From the NCBI GenBank assembly GCA_019635715.1, contig JAHBYY010000036.1, forward strand, positions 1-44,065: a stretch of DNA of 44,065 nucleotides, read 5' to 3'. The translations under genes and the position numbers were made by a program. This document shows, one piece after another, positions 1 through 8,399 of the stretch. The notes beneath the pieces are model-generated. The model saw only the letters and a program-made list of their open reading frames with translations, was not told the origin of the DNA and made no database searches. The stretch comes from Rhizobiaceae bacterium. Its GTDB lineage: Bacteria > Pseudomonadota > Alphaproteobacteria > Rhizobiales > Rhizobiaceae. Every line of letters starts with the position of its first letter. The first letter of the stretch is position 1.

Positions 1-1
1 T

Positions 2-346
2 GTGAGCAACAACCCGGTTCCCGCTGGCGAACTGCCGAACCTCATCGCCGACGTGCATGCAGCGCTCGGCCGGGTGGGCGGTGCTACCGAGCAGATGCCG
101 GTCGACAAGCAGAAGCCGGCGGTGAACCCGAAGAAGTCGGTTCACGACGACTATATCGTCTGTCTTGAGGACGGCAAGAAGTTCAAGTCGCTGAAGCGGC
201 ACCTGATGACCCACTATGGGCTGTCTCCCGAGCAGTACCGCGAGAAGTGGGGCCTCGACGCCAACTACCCCATGGTGGCGCCGAATTACGCGGCCGCCCG
301 TTCGCAGCTCGCCAAGAAGATGGGCCTGGGCCGCAAGGGCAAGTAA
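2..346 (+). CDS. mucR: Ros/MucR family zinc-finger regulator (5' end outside window)
   Basis: C2H2-type zinc-finger transcriptional regulator of the Ros/MucR family, which controls exopolysaccharide, motility and cell-cycle genes in rhizobia and Brucella. The zinc-finger region reads [18 protein letters not shown], with a Cys followed by the two His of KRHLMTH, then the family block YREKWGL. Full MucR proteins are about 140 residues, and the visible N-terminus ([14 protein letters not shown]) matches their interior. The GTG at base 2 is therefore probably an internal Val codon, and the true start lies outside the window. The basic C-terminus ([10 protein letters not shown]) is complete and ends in TAA. 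Family assignment is secure; regulatory targets cannot be read from this window. Confidence 0.95.
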   Translation: MSNNPVPAGELPNLIADVHAALGRVGGATEQMPVDKQKPAVNPKKSVHDDYIVCLEDGKKFKSLKRHLMTHYGLSPEQYREKWGLDANYPMVAPNYAAARSQLAKKMGLGRKGK

Positions 347-513
347 GGCCCTTGCACCGGCGAGAGGAAACGTGGCCGCCCGGTTTCGGCGCGCTTCGTT
401 TCCCGCCGGAAAATCCGCTTCCGATTTCCTTGTTTCGGGGCGGAATGCGAAATGCCGAGGCGTGCCGCGAAGGCGCGCAACACGACGGCAGGCCGGGCGC
501 GCGTCGCGATGGG

Positions 514-888
514 TCAGCCGTCTGATGTGTGGCCCCGCGCCTCGGTCGAGGCGCCGTGCGGCTGGCGGCGAAGCCTCGCCGTTTTCATGGCCGATGGACC
601 CGACGGCGTCGCGCCGTCCCCGGCGCGCAACCGGTCCAATACCTGCTTGAGCGCGATGTGCCGGTTGAGGTCGTAGCTCCAGTGGCCCGACAGACCGCGT
701 AGCCTTTCCCTGCCGACCATCCTGCGCACCATCCTCAGGGCCCGGTCCTGCGCGGCGCGATTCGCCGTCAGCAGCACATCGAGGTCGATGCCGCACATCA
801 GCCGCAGCGCGACCGTCTGCGCGGCCATCTCCCGTTCCGCCGACCGCTCGGACAGGAACGCGCGAATTTCTTCCGACATCTGGCTCAT
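514..888 (-). CDS. hypothetical protein, about 124 aa
   Basis: Not recognised as a named family. The frame stays open upstream to 996, but the ATG at 888 is preferred because a GGAGGG ribosome-binding site lies a few bases upstream of it. The protein starts MSQMSEEIRAFLSER and is charged and probably helical, with two Arg-rich stretches (RMVRRMVGRERLRGL). It ends in a basic, probably disordered tail. There is no signal peptide or membrane segment, so it is probably cytoplasmic. It is divergent from the DnaA-like gene at 1093, with about 200 bases of shared upstream DNA. The start choice is moderately supported; the function is unknown. Confidence 0.6.
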   Translation of the reverse strand: MSQMSEEIRAFLSERSAEREMAAQTVALRLMCGIDLDVLLTANRAAQDRALRMVRRMVGRERLRGLSGHWSYDLNRHIALKQVLDRLRAGDGATPSGPSAMKTARLRRQPHGASTEARGHTSDG

Positions 889-1092
889 CTGCCCTCCGGC
901 GGTGTCATGCCGGACAGTAGGGACGCATCCCCGGGGGACGGGGACAGAAACGCCCTCCGCCTTTTGAGAAGAACTGAAATTGTCGAGCGATTTCAAACGC
1001 CGAAGGTCGGCGCGCGCCGCAATGCGTTGATGGTTTGTTCACATCCGGCAGGCAGGTTGATATAAGAAGATATTCCTATTCGGAGGCCGGAA

Positions 1093-1500
1093 GTGGAGGC
1101 AGGATCAGCGTGCGTGGTGCGAATGCCGCAACATCCGGACGAGCCGGCACCGCCTGTCGCGCCGTGGGATCTGCGCCGGGGCGAACGGATCATGGAAGTC
1201 TGCGAGGGCATGATCGACATCTGCGCGGCCCTGTTCAACGTCTCCAGCAAGGACATGCGGCGCACCGGGCGCACGGCCGCGAGCGTTTCGCGCGTCCGCC
1301 AGATCGCCATGTATGTCACCCATGTGACGCTGGGCGTCAGCATGCTTGAGGTGGGCCGCGGCTTCTTCCGCGACCGCACCACGGTCCGGCACGCCTGCCA
1401 TCTGATCGAGGACCTGCGCGACGACGAGGAATTCGATCGCACGGTCGCCCGCACCGAGCGGATCGCGCTAGCCGCATTCAAGAACCGCCTGGAGAGCTGA
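1093..1500 (+). CDS. orphan DnaA domain IV-like helix-turn-helix protein
   Basis: Small DNA-binding protein whose second half matches the C-terminal DnaA-box-recognition domain of DnaA. The block VRQIAMYVTHVTLGVSM-LEVGRGF-RDRTTVRHAC aligns with the DnaA signature (RQIAMYL...LSL.EIG..FGGRDHTTVLHAC). The AAA+ ATPase domain is absent, so this is not a replication initiator. The GTG start at 1093 is supported by GGAGG at 1082-1086. The stop codon (1498-1500) directly abuts the ATG of the DUF6456 gene, so the two are co-transcribed and probably coupled. Proteins of this type could compete for DnaA boxes or act as transcription factors; that role is inference. Confidence 0.85.
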   Translation: MEAGSACVVRMPQHPDEPAPPVAPWDLRRGERIMEVCEGMIDICAALFNVSSKDMRRTGRTAASVSRVRQIAMYVTHVTLGVSMLEVGRGFFRDRTTVRHACHLIEDLRDDEEFDRTVARTERIALAAFKNRLES

Positions 1501-2259
1501 ATGACGCATCGGGACGACACGCCACGCCAGTCACAGCGCCTGCTGCGCCTCCTGTCGGCGGAGCCGGCGATGCTCGAGCCGGCGGCCGCCGGCGGCATGG
1601 TGATCGCCAGCAACCGGCTCGGCACGGTCGTCGTCGCCGTCGATCTGCTGGCGGAGCTGGTCCGCGACGGGCGGGTGGCGCGCCGCGGCGGGCTGCTGGC
1701 GGTCGGCGGGACCGCGACCGCCGCGGGCCGCGAAAGCGGCGAGCCGCGGACCGTGCGCATCAATCCCGCCGAATCGCCGCTCGGCGTTCTTGTCCGGCTG
1801 AAGGACCGCAGCGGGCGCGCATTCCTCGATCCGGCGGAATTCGACGCCGGAGAGCGGCTCCGCGCCGACTACACCCATGGCCGCGTCATGCCGCGCCTCG
1901 GCGCCAACTGGGAAGCGGGCGTCGCGTCGGGCGTTCGCGGCCAGGGCAATTCGATTGCCGAACTGACGGACTTCGCGCTGGCCGCCCGGCAGCGGGTGGA
2001 CCGCGCGCTGCGGGCCGTCGGTCCCGAGCTTTCGGGCCTTTTGGTCGACGTCTGTTGCTTCCTCAAGGGGCTGGAACTCGTCGAGCGCGAGCGCGGTTGG
2101 CCGGTGCGCTCGGCCAAGGTGGTGCTGAAGACGGCGCTCGGCGCGCTGGCCCGGCATTACGGTCCCGCCGTGGCGCAGACGGCCGGACGGCCGTTGCACT
2201 GGGGCGCCGAGGACTATCGGCCGACCCTGACGGGAGATGCCGCGGGGCGCGGCGGCTGA
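1501..2259 (+). CDS. DUF6456 domain-containing protein
   Basis: 252-residue protein of the DUF6456 family, known from Hyphomicrobiales but without an established function. The recognisable core is about residues 80-235: [10 protein letters not shown], then ERLRADY, the PRLGANWE motif, and a C-terminal helical part with [21 protein letters not shown] and [16 protein letters not shown]. The N-terminal 75 residues (HTH-like: [13 protein letters not shown]...[11 protein letters not shown]) may form a winged helix that binds DNA. The start codon immediately follows the stop of the DnaA domain IV-like gene, so the pair forms a two-gene operon, which suggests a joint role. Confidence 0.85.
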   Translation: MTHRDDTPRQSQRLLRLLSAEPAMLEPAAAGGMVIASNRLGTVVVAVDLLAELVRDGRVARRGGLLAVGGTATAAGRESGEPRTVRINPAESPLGVLVRLKDRSGRAFLDPAEFDAGERLRADYTHGRVMPRLGANWEAGVASGVRGQGNSIAELTDFALAARQRVDRALRAVGPELSGLLVDVCCFLKGLELVERERGWPVRSAKVVLKTALGALARHYGPAVAQTAGRPLHWGAEDYRPTLTGDAAGRGG

Positions 2260-2296
2260 GATGGCCGCCGGCGGCGGAAGCTTCGGGCGGGCCGGC

Positions 2297-2728
2297 CTAC
2301 GGCGTCGTCTCGGCAAGTGCCGCGGCGGCCTCCTGCTTCATGCGCCGGACCATGGCACGCAGGCCGTTGGCGCGCTGCGGGGTCAGGTGCTCGTCGAGAC
2401 CGAGCGAGCGCATGACCGCCTCCGCGTCGGTCGATCCGATCTCGCTGGCCTGCCGGCCCGAGAACAGGGCGATCATGATCGCCACAAGGCCCTTGACGAT
2501 GTGCGCGTCGGAATCGCCCCGGAACGTCACGACGGGGTCAGGGCCGGCGCCCGTATCGGTGAGCAGCCACACCTGGCTGACGCATCCCTGCACCTTATGG
2601 GCGGCGTCGCGCGCCGCATCCGGGTAGGGCGGCAGGGCTTCGCCCAGGTCGATCACGTAGCGGTATTTGTCTTCCCAGCTATCGAGGAAGGCGAAGTCGT
2701 CACGAATGGCGTCGATTGTGGTCGGCAT
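2297..2728 (-). CDS. sufE: SufE family cysteine desulfuration protein
   Basis: Sulfur-acceptor protein that takes persulfide sulfur from the cysteine desulfurase SufS and passes it to the SufBCD Fe-S scaffold in the cytoplasm. At 143 residues it has the usual SufE length. The active-site Cys is about residue 49 in VQGCVSQVW, preceded by the family pattern KYRYVIDLGEALPP and followed by GLVAIMIALFSGR and LTPQRANGL. It lies apart from any suf operon, as in other rhizobia. It is convergent with the DUF6456 gene, with only 37 bases between them, and is followed in the same direction of transcription by nothing within the intergenic gap. Confidence 0.95.
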   Translation of the reverse strand: MPTTIDAIRDDFAFLDSWEDKYRYVIDLGEALPPYPDAARDAAHKVQGCVSQVWLLTDTGAGPDPVVTFRGDSDAHIVKGLVAIMIALFSGRQASEIGSTDAEAVMRSLGLDEHLTPQRANGLRAMVRRMKQEAAAALAETTP

Positions 2729-2779
2729 CGCGACAGCATATAGGCGCGGCGGGCGCCCGCGTCATCCTGAAACCGCTGA

Positions 2780-3133
2780 TCAGATCTCCGGTTCGGACGC
2801 CGGTTCCACGGCGGCGGGCGCGGCGGGACGCTTGGAGATGCCGGCGGTGGTCGTCCGGTCCTGCTCGCCGAAATTCTCGTCGAGCACCTCATAGGCGATG
2901 CGGGCGGCTTCGCGGGCCCGCACCCCGACCGTGTTGATCGCCGACTTGCCGATGACGCACACATCCGGCTTGCGCTCGCAGATGCCGGAGAAGTCGGCGA
3001 CGGCTTCGCGCGCTGCCATGAAGGTCTGGATCGGGCCGACCGTTTCGCCGTGCTCGGCTTCGCCGCCGACGTCGAACGGGATGGCGAGCAGAACCAGCGA
3101 GAACCAGAAACCTGTCCGAATCAGAAAGCCCAT
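2780..3133 (-). CDS. DUF5330 family membrane-anchored protein
   Basis: Small Hyphomicrobiales protein (about 117 aa). The N-terminal hydrophobic segment MGFLIRTGFWFSLVLLAIPF is a signal anchor or uncleaved signal peptide. A short conserved periplasmic region follows with two Cys (FSGICERKPDVCVIG) and a disordered Ala/Pro-rich tail. The frame is open upstream to 3280, but the ATG at 3133 is chosen because the hydrophobic segment begins there and an AGGGA site lies just upstream. The two Cys may form a disulfide. It is encoded just upstream of sufE on the same strand, with a 51-base gap. The function is unknown. Confidence 0.8.
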   Translation of the reverse strand: MGFLIRTGFWFSLVLLAIPFDVGGEAEHGETVGPIQTFMAAREAVADFSGICERKPDVCVIGKSAINTVGVRAREAARIAYEVLDENFGEQDRTTTAGISKRPAAPAAVEPASEPEI

Positions 3134-3580
3134 GACGACGTTCCCTGGTGGGCCGGACGCAGACGCGCCCGGATGTGCTGCGTCACACTCTCGCAGCCAC
3201 GCACCAAGATCCCATTGAAGGGAAGCGTGGGATTTGCAGGCGGTTCGCAACGAATTCGCAACGAATGCGGCACTGTCCAATACGCGTCAAATCGTAAGCA
3301 GTTCATAAACCTTAAATTAACTATGTAATTATCTGTAATTTAGGCATTTTTTGAATTGCACGGGCGTCAGGCCGCCGGCCGGCGCGGCGCCGGCCCTGCG
3401 ATCGGCAAAACCCTCCGTTTACCATCGTCGGAAATGACCGGCAGCCGGGTCGGTACGAGCCGGTTTTCGGAGGTCCCGGCGGGCTGCCGGGGCGATGCTT
3501 TATTCATTCTTTAAAGGCTGAATGAGAGGGTCCGACAAAGACTCCCGATCCGCCAAGCGGACAGTTTCAGGTGCGTTGCG
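3134..3580. other. divergent intergenic region, 447 bp, no gene seen
   Basis: Shared upstream region of the DUF5330 gene and the histidine kinase gene. An AT-rich patch at about 3297-3358 stands out against the high-GC surroundings and is the most likely promoter position. It contains TTAA-N7-ATTA at 3317-3331, a poor match to the CtrA box TTAA-N7-TTAA. No convincing small ORF or RNA gene is visible. Confidence 0.5.
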
Positions 3581-5353
3581 TTGAGTTCCATTGCCACCAG
3601 ATATGGCGCGTTGATGGGGGCATTGGCCACCCGTTTCGACCGTCTGGCGGCCGCCTCCGCCGGGGAACGCGGCGAGCGGGACCTGCAGTGGCATGCCATC
3701 GCCCTGGCCCTCGGCGGGCCGTTGCTGGTTTCGGCATTCATCTGGATGGTCCTGCCGGCGATCGCCGGCATCGCCGCGACGCTGATCTTCACCTGCGTCT
3801 CCTTCGGCCTCGCGATCGCCATGACCCTGGTCGCGATGTCGGGCCGCGCGGCGATCGCCATCCAGGGAACCCTTGCCGTCGCGGCGGCGCAGCTCGCCGT
3901 TCTGATCTTCGCCTGCGGCGGCATCCAGTCGCCTGCGGCGGCGCTGCTGCTGGCGCTGCCCATCGAAGCCAGAATTGCCCATCGCGATCGGCCGCCCGTT
4001 GCACTGGCGCTGGCATTGATGGCGCTTTCCGCCCTTGGCGCCGCGGTGCTCGGCCATGGAGCGTCGGCTGTTCCCGTGGTCACCGGCTGGCATTGGCTGT
4101 TTCCGGCGATCTATGCGGTTCTCGTCGTCGCCAGGACGGGAATGCGGCGGCCCGCCGCCGCATCGGCGGCGCAACAGGCGTCCCCGCTCCTGGCCGATGT
4201 CGAGACGGACGCCCTCAGCCTGCGCCTTGCCGGCAATGGCGACGTTGTCGCGGTCGGCGAGGGCAGCGAAGCTATTGTCGGCATCGGCGCCGAGATGCTG
4301 GCAGGGACCGGCTTGTTCGAACGCATCCACGTCGCCGATCGGGTCGCGTTCCTCTGCGCCCTGGCGGACCTGCGCGACGGCGCGTCGGCGCGCCGCCTCG
4401 AATTGCGCCTCCGCGGCGTCGGGGACGGCGGCGGGCGCTACCGGCCGTTCCTGCTGCTGCTCCGGCCGATCCCGGCGCAGCCCCAGCCGGTCTTTGCCGG
4501 AGTGCTGCGCGATCACTCCGAGGTCGCGGGTCTGCGGGCCGCGCTGGCGGTCGCCGAGGAGGCGACGAAGGGGCTGGAGATCGCCAAGGGTCATTTCCTC
4601 GCCTCGGTCAGCCACGAGCTGCGCACGCCGCTGAACTCGATCATCGGCTTTTCCGACATGCTGATGTGCGAGGTGCATGGAAGCTTCGCCAATGAGCGGC
4701 AGAAGGAGAATGTCGGCATCATCCGCGAGGCGGGCCTGCACCTGCTGGGCGTGGTCAATTCGATCCTCGACGTTTCCAAGATCGAGGCCGGCAGCTATGC
4801 GATCACCCCCGAACCGTTCCGTCTGGACGACGCGGTCAGCCTGTGCTGCCAGATGATGCGGCTGCAGGCCGAAGGCAAGGCGGTGACGCTGAAGCCGGCG
4901 CTGCCGCAGGCGCTGGGGGAGGTGAACGCCGATCGCCGGGCCGTGCAGCAGATGCTGATCAACCTGATCTCGAACGCCGTCAAGTTCACGCCTGCCGGCG
5001 GAACCGTCGGCATCGGCGCGGCCAAGATCGGCCGGCGGCTGCATTTCTGGGTCAGCGACACCGGGATCGGCATCGCGGAGGCCGACCTGGAGCGGATCGG
5101 GCAGCCCTTTACGCAGATCCAGAACGACTATACGCGGCAATATGACGGTGTCGGGCTGGGCCTCGTGCTGGTAAAGGGACTGGTGAGCCTCCATGAAGGC
5201 ACCATGTCCATCGACAGCGCGCTGGGCGCCGGCACGACGGTGACCATAACCCTTCCGATCGAGGGGCCGGCACGGGTGGAGGACGCGGGCCGCGGGGCCT
5301 ACAGGATCAACGCGGAAACAGGGACCCATGGCACGTTCCGCAAAACAGGCTAG
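3581..5353 (+). CDS. membrane sensor histidine kinase, DivJ-like
   Basis: Inner-membrane hybrid-free sensor kinase (590 aa). About residues 45-185 hold several hydrophobic segments forming a membrane domain, followed by a PAS-like region (about 205-315), then HisKA with phospho-accepting His345 in SHELRTPLNSIIGFSDM. The HATPase domain shows the N-box NLISNAVKF, G1 DTGIGI and G2 GVGLGLVLVKGL. The architecture and the Hyphomicrobiales neighbourhood (PG-binding protein, DUF1491, DUF2336) resemble DivJ-type kinases that phosphorylate DivK in the CtrA cell-cycle pathway. The role is inference, because no DivK is present here. The TTG at 3581 has no clear ribosome-binding site; ATG 3614 (MGALATRF) is a credible alternative. 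The 3' end overlaps the next gene by 26 bases. Confidence 0.85.
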   Translation: MSSIATRYGALMGALATRFDRLAAASAGERGERDLQWHAIALALGGPLLVSAFIWMVLPAIAGIAATLIFTCVSFGLAIAMTLVAMSGRAAIAIQGTLAVAAAQLAVLIFACGGIQSPAAALLLALPIEARIAHRDRPPVALALALMALSALGAAVLGHGASAVPVVTGWHWLFPAIYAVLVVARTGMRRPAAASAAQQASPLLADVETDALSLRLAGNGDVVAVGEGSEAIVGIGAEMLAGTGLFERIHVADRVAFLCALADLRDGASARRLELRLRGVGDGGGRYRPFLLLLRPIPAQPQPVFAGVLRDHSEVAGLRAALAVAEEATKGLEIAKGHFLASVSHELRTPLNSIIGFSDMLMCEVHGSFANERQKENVGIIREAGLHLLGVVNSILDVSKIEAGSYAITPEPFRLDDAVSLCCQMMRLQAEGKAVTLKPALPQALGEVNADRRAVQQMLINLISNAVKFTPAGGTVGIGAAKIGRRLHFWVSDTGIGIAEADLERIGQPFTQIQNDYTRQYDGVGLGLVLVKGLVSLHEGTMSIDSALGAGTTVTITLPIEGPARVEDAGRGAYRINAETGTHGTFRKTG

Positions 5354-6083
5354 GCCGAAGCCGCCGCCGCCGCGCAGCAGCCGCGCCACCGGGTTGGCGG
5401 GCGCTGCCGGCGCGTGGGTCGGCCGCAACCCGGTTGCCGCCGGCATGACCACCGCGCTGCTCGTCGCGACCGCCTATGTCGGGGCGAACGCCTTGTTCTA
5501 CCAGCCGCATTCGCATCGCGGGGCGCTGTTCGCCACCCGGCAGTTCGCGCGCGACGCGGCGCCGGCCAAGGTCGACGCGGAGCCGGAGACGACCTTCCTG
5601 ATCGAGCGACCGATCGAGCCGGTCTCGGCGCCCGCCGCCGATCCGACGATCGAGAAGGTCCAGCGGATTCTCGCCGACCTGAATTTTTATGACGGCAAGC
5701 TCGACGGACTGCCGGGGCCGGCCACCAGCCGCGCCGTCGCCAGCTATCGCGGCAAGGTCGGCCTGCCGGCCGCCGCGGGCATCGACGGCGACCTGCTGAT
5801 CCAGCTCGGCATACAGCCGACGACCTCGTCGATCGCGCCGTCGCCGGCGCCGCGCGGCAGGGCCGCCGGGGAGCCGCGGCCTGCCGAAACGACCGACCTC
5901 GTGCGCAAGATCCAGGCGGGCCTGAAGCAGTTCGGCAATTCGGGCATCGACATTGACGGCGTCGTGGGCCAGAAGACCAGGAACGGCGTGCGCGAGTTCC
6001 AGTCGATGTTCGGACTGCCGCAGGATGGCGAGCCGAGCCAGGCGGTCTATGCCAAGATGCGCGAAGTCGGCCTGGTCGACTGA
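5328..6083 (+). CDS. membrane-anchored protein with two peptidoglycan-binding domains
   Basis: 251-residue envelope protein. A basic, Pro-rich cytoplasmic N-terminus is followed by a membrane segment (about residues 36-58, VAAGMTTALLVATAYVGANAL) and two PG_binding_1-like modules. Module 1 is about 103-160 (VQRILADLNFYDGKLDGLPGPAT); module 2 is about 188-248 (LVRKIQAGLKQFG...GVVGQKTRNGVREFQSMFGL). A low-complexity Pro/Ala linker separates them. The gene starts inside the 3' end of the histidine kinase gene, indicating translational coupling. Conserved coupling to a DivJ-like kinase suggests a link between cell-wall state and cell-cycle signalling, which is inference. Confidence 0.85.
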   Translation: MARSAKQARPKPPPPRSSRATGLAGAAGAWVGRNPVAAGMTTALLVATAYVGANALFYQPHSHRGALFATRQFARDAAPAKVDAEPETTFLIERPIEPVSAPAADPTIEKVQRILADLNFYDGKLDGLPGPATSRAVASYRGKVGLPAAAGIDGDLLIQLGIQPTTSSIAPSPAPRGRAAGEPRPAETTDLVRKIQAGLKQFGNSGIDIDGVVGQKTRNGVREFQSMFGLPQDGEPSQAVYAKMREVGLVD

Positions 6084-6137
6084 TCGGCCGATCGGGAGCC
6101 TGGTTCGACCGCCGGGCCGCGGCTTGAGGGTTCCGAC

Positions 6138-6482
6138 ATGCGCGTGACCTCCGACCTGTTCGTGTCAGCGCTGCTGCGCAGGGTCTTTTCGTCCGGTGGA
6201 TACGGGGCGGTGGCGCGGCGCGGCGCGGCCGAGGCGGGCGCCGTCTTCCTCACCCTGCGGGACAGGACCGGCCTGGTGACGCTCTACGCCCCGGCGTCGC
6301 AGACCGATTATGGCGAGGGGCGCCCGGACGACCGACGCTTCGCGCTCGCCATGTCGGGCGAGGACGGGCAGGTCGAGGCACGCATCGAGAAGGAGCTCCG
6401 GTTCGATCCGGATGTCTGGGTGGTCGAGATCGAACCCGGATCGCTGCCGATCGGTGAGTTGCTGACGATCACGACGCCCTGA
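6138..6482 (+). CDS. DUF1491 family protein
   Basis: 114-residue cytoplasmic protein of the DUF1491 family, an alphaproteobacterial family of unknown function. Family features are the N-terminal MRVTSDLFVSALLRRVF, a central AAEAGAVFL segment and the C-terminal DPDVWVVEIE. It has no membrane segment. It sits 54 bases after the PG-binding gene on the same strand and probably ends that operon. Its last codons overlap the 3' end of the convergent DUF2336 gene by 14 bases. Confidence 0.85.
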   Translation: MRVTSDLFVSALLRRVFSSGGYGAVARRGAAEAGAVFLTLRDRTGLVTLYAPASQTDYGEGRPDDRRFALAMSGEDGQVEARIEKELRFDPDVWVVEIEPGSLPIGELLTITTP

Positions 6483-7467
6483 GGCCGGCCGCGCCGCGGC
6501 GGCGGCCGGGCGGCTCGCCGCGGGCATTGGCGGATTGCCACTGGATCCAGTTTGCGACCATCTCGAGCTTCCAGCCACGGACGCGTTCCCGCGCCGTCTC
6601 CGGATCGAGCGAGCGGAAGCGCTCGAGGAACAGGCGCACCGCCTCCGGATGGGGGAAATGGCCCGGCAGCGCCAGGGTGGCGAGCATGTAGGCCTGCTCC
6701 TCGCTCAGGTCGAGCGACCGGAATGCCGCGAGCAGCGAGGAGTCGCCGCCGGACGACAGCAGCGCGCGCGCCGTCGGCAGGTTGAGTGTCAGCGTGTCGG
6801 CGAGCGCGGTGGCCAGGAACATCTCGCTGCCGGTGAGGGCGGCGTCGCGCAGCTTGCGATAGGCCATGTCGCCGGGGCCCGCCTCGCCCTCGGGAACCTG
6901 GACGGTGTCCGCCCGCATCATGGCGCGCAGGCGATGCCTGACCGCTTCCGCAGCCTCTCCGAAGCCCGGCCGCTCGGCATTGGCCGCCGCGGTCGCCTCG
7001 CGCTCGGGGTGATCCGCGGGCCTGCTCTCATGGATCCTTGCGGTCGGCACGATCGAACCCTCCAGTGCGACGATCAGTTTCTGGATCGCCGGGTTGAGCC
7101 GCTTGCGGCGGCCGATGGCGCGGGCGTGGCCGATTCCGTGACGGCCGATCAGCGCGATGAGTTCGACATCGGTGAGGACGCGCGAGCGCACCAGCAGCGG
7201 CGCGGCGACGTCGACCGGCTCGTCCAGCAGCCTGCGGAACAGCCCGGCAGGCACGATCGCGCATTCCGACAGCGCCGCCGCGACGAATCTGCGGTCTTCG
7301 GTCGACACGAGATCGAACAGCGGCAGGGTCAGGTCGTCGAGCTGGGCGGCCTCGCGGCGCGACGGCCGCGTGATCGAGCAGAAGGCGGAGACGGATGCCC
7401 GGAACAGGCGCTCGGCCTTGCCGGAGTCACGCCTGACGACGATGTCGTGGAAGTCCGATACAGACAC
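6469..7467 (-). CDS. DUF2336 domain-containing protein
   Basis: 332-residue helical protein of the DUF2336 family, common in alphaproteobacteria. It shows HEAT-like helical repeats in the N-terminal half, with the characteristic DLTLPLFDLVSTEDRRFVAAAL and the repeated pattern of disabling and cycling helices (VAAPLLVRSRVLTDVELIALIGRHGIGHARAIGRR split over residues 85-125). The C-terminal part is also helical (SLDPETARERVRGWKLEMVANWIQWQ across its end). No catalytic motif is visible. It is probably a cytoplasmic scaffold or regulatory protein. It is convergent with the DUF1491 gene (14-base overlap) and divergent from the 63-aa gene at 7647, sharing a region that contains a CtrA-like box. Confidence 0.8.
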   Translation of the reverse strand: MSVSDFHDIVVRRDSGKAERLFRASVSAFCSITRPSRREAAQLDDLTLPLFDLVSTEDRRFVAAALSECAIVPAGLFRRLLDEPVDVAAPLLVRSRVLTDVELIALIGRHGIGHARAIGRRKRLNPAIQKLIVALEGSIVPTARIHESRPADHPEREATAAANAERPGFGEAAEAVRHRLRAMMRADTVQVPEGEAGPGDMAYRKLRDAALTGSEMFLATALADTLTLNLPTARALLSSGGDSSLLAAFRSLDLSEEQAYMLATLALPGHFPHPEAVRLFLERFRSLDPETARERVRGWKLEMVANWIQWQSANARGEPPGRRRGAAGLRAS

Positions 7468-7565
7468 GGGAGCCGAACGCCTTACACATCACACGCACGG
7501 TTCCGACACAGCCGGTGCGGCCTGCGCCGATCGCCGGGACCAATGATCAACTTATCCGCAACTCG

Positions 7566-7581
7566 TTAGCAGCCTGTTAAC
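7566..7581 (+). promoter_or_regulatory. candidate CtrA-binding box
   Basis: The sequence TTAG-N7-TTAAC differs at one base from the CtrA full-site consensus TTAA-N7-TTAAC. It lies in the divergent region between the DUF2336 gene (start 7467) and the small gene at 7647, about 65 bases upstream of the latter. This is a pattern match only. Confidence 0.35.
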
Positions 7582-7646
7582 TGCATGGTGGCCAAATTCC
7601 TGGTCGGAGGCGTTGCGTAGGTGCTCCCGGTTTCGAGAGGCAGGGC

Positions 7647-7838
7647 ATGAGCAGCATTCTGAAATTCCGGCTGCGGAAGACGTCGGCGACGGCGACGCGC
7701 AGGCAGAACCCGACGGCAGCCAAGATCATCATCTTCCCGGGCGTGCGCTACGAGCGCACCGACGCCGCGGAAACTGGCGCGAAATGGGCGCCGACGGCAT
7801 GGCTGGCGCTGCAGGGCAAGCCGCTACCCACCGTCTGA
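7647..7838 (+). CDS. small basic protein, 63 aa, unknown
   Basis: Short, basic, probably cytoplasmic protein (starts MSSILKFRLRKTSATATRR, then AAKIIIFPGVRYER and a C-terminal LQGKPLPTV). The KIIIFPGVRYER core looks like a conserved motif of short rhizobial hypothetical proteins, but no function is known to me. An AGGCAGGGC stretch precedes the ATG. It overlaps the 3' end of the convergent DUF1254 gene by 15 bases. The reading frame at 7613 in another register is a shadow. Confidence 0.6.
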   Translation: MSSILKFRLRKTSATATRRQNPTAAKIIIFPGVRYERTDAAETGAKWAPTAWLALQGKPLPTV

Positions 7839-8399
7839 CGGCACGGCTGGCGAACACGTCATCTCGCTGAAGAAGCGGGCGACCGTTTCGGTCCAGCTCG
7901 GGTCGGGGACGAAGGCGCGGACCAGCACGATGCCGTCGCGTGCCGCGACCTCGGCGAAGATCGAGCGGCCGGCCAGGTCCGGCATGTCGCGCCGCGCCTC
8001 GATCAACTGGTCCGTGCTGAGCACCACGAAGTCGAGCCCATGCGCCGTGGTGGAGCGGTCGTTCAGGCTGAAGATGTTGATTCCGTTCCGGTCGTAGACC
8101 GAGGCCGACCAGAAGGGAACGCTGACGGGACTATCCACCTGCAGGGGCCCGTTGCGCAGGTCGAAGCGGCAGGCCGCCGCCATGAACCCCGGATCCGGAG
8201 AGGCGAGGATCGGCTGATCGAGGAGCGGCTGCTCCCCAGCGCGCGCATCGACGCGGATCACCTCGTTCAGTCCGGAAATGCCGGCAAGCCGGGACCAGGC
8301 GCCACGCCCCGTCATGTGCGGCAGCAGCAGCAGCACGGCGATATGGACGATGCCGGCGCCGATCAGCCCGATCAGAACTGCGCGAAAGAGCCTAGCCAC
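7824..8399 (-). CDS. DUF1254 domain-containing membrane-anchored protein
   Basis: About 191 residues. An N-terminal membrane segment (LIGLIGAGIVHIAVLLLLP) is followed by a periplasmic DUF1254-type domain with PFWSASVYDRNGINIFSLND and LVRAFVPDPSW. The frame is open far upstream, but that part is antisense shadow. The GTG at 8399 fits because the hydrophobic segment follows directly and it overlaps the stop of the upstream DUF1214 gene by 8 bases, which is typical coupling. DUF1254 and DUF1214 are usually halves of one protein; here they are separate adjacent genes, as in other Hyphomicrobiales. The biochemical function is unknown. Confidence 0.8.
   Translation of the reverse strand: MARLFRAVLIGLIGAGIVHIAVLLLLPHMTGRGAWSRLAGISGLNEVIRVDARAGEQPLLDQPILASPDPGFMAAACRFDLRNGPLQVDSPVSVPFWSASVYDRNGINIFSLNDRSTTAHGLDFVVLSTDQLIEARRDMPDLAGRSIFAEVAARDGIVLVRAFVPDPSWTETVARFFSEMTCSPAVPSDGG

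Noticed and set aside
3500-5452. 650-codon - strand frame opposite the histidine kinase
   Set aside because: The + strand kinase has every HisKA/HATPase motif; the - strand product is Arg/Gln/Gly-rich shadow.
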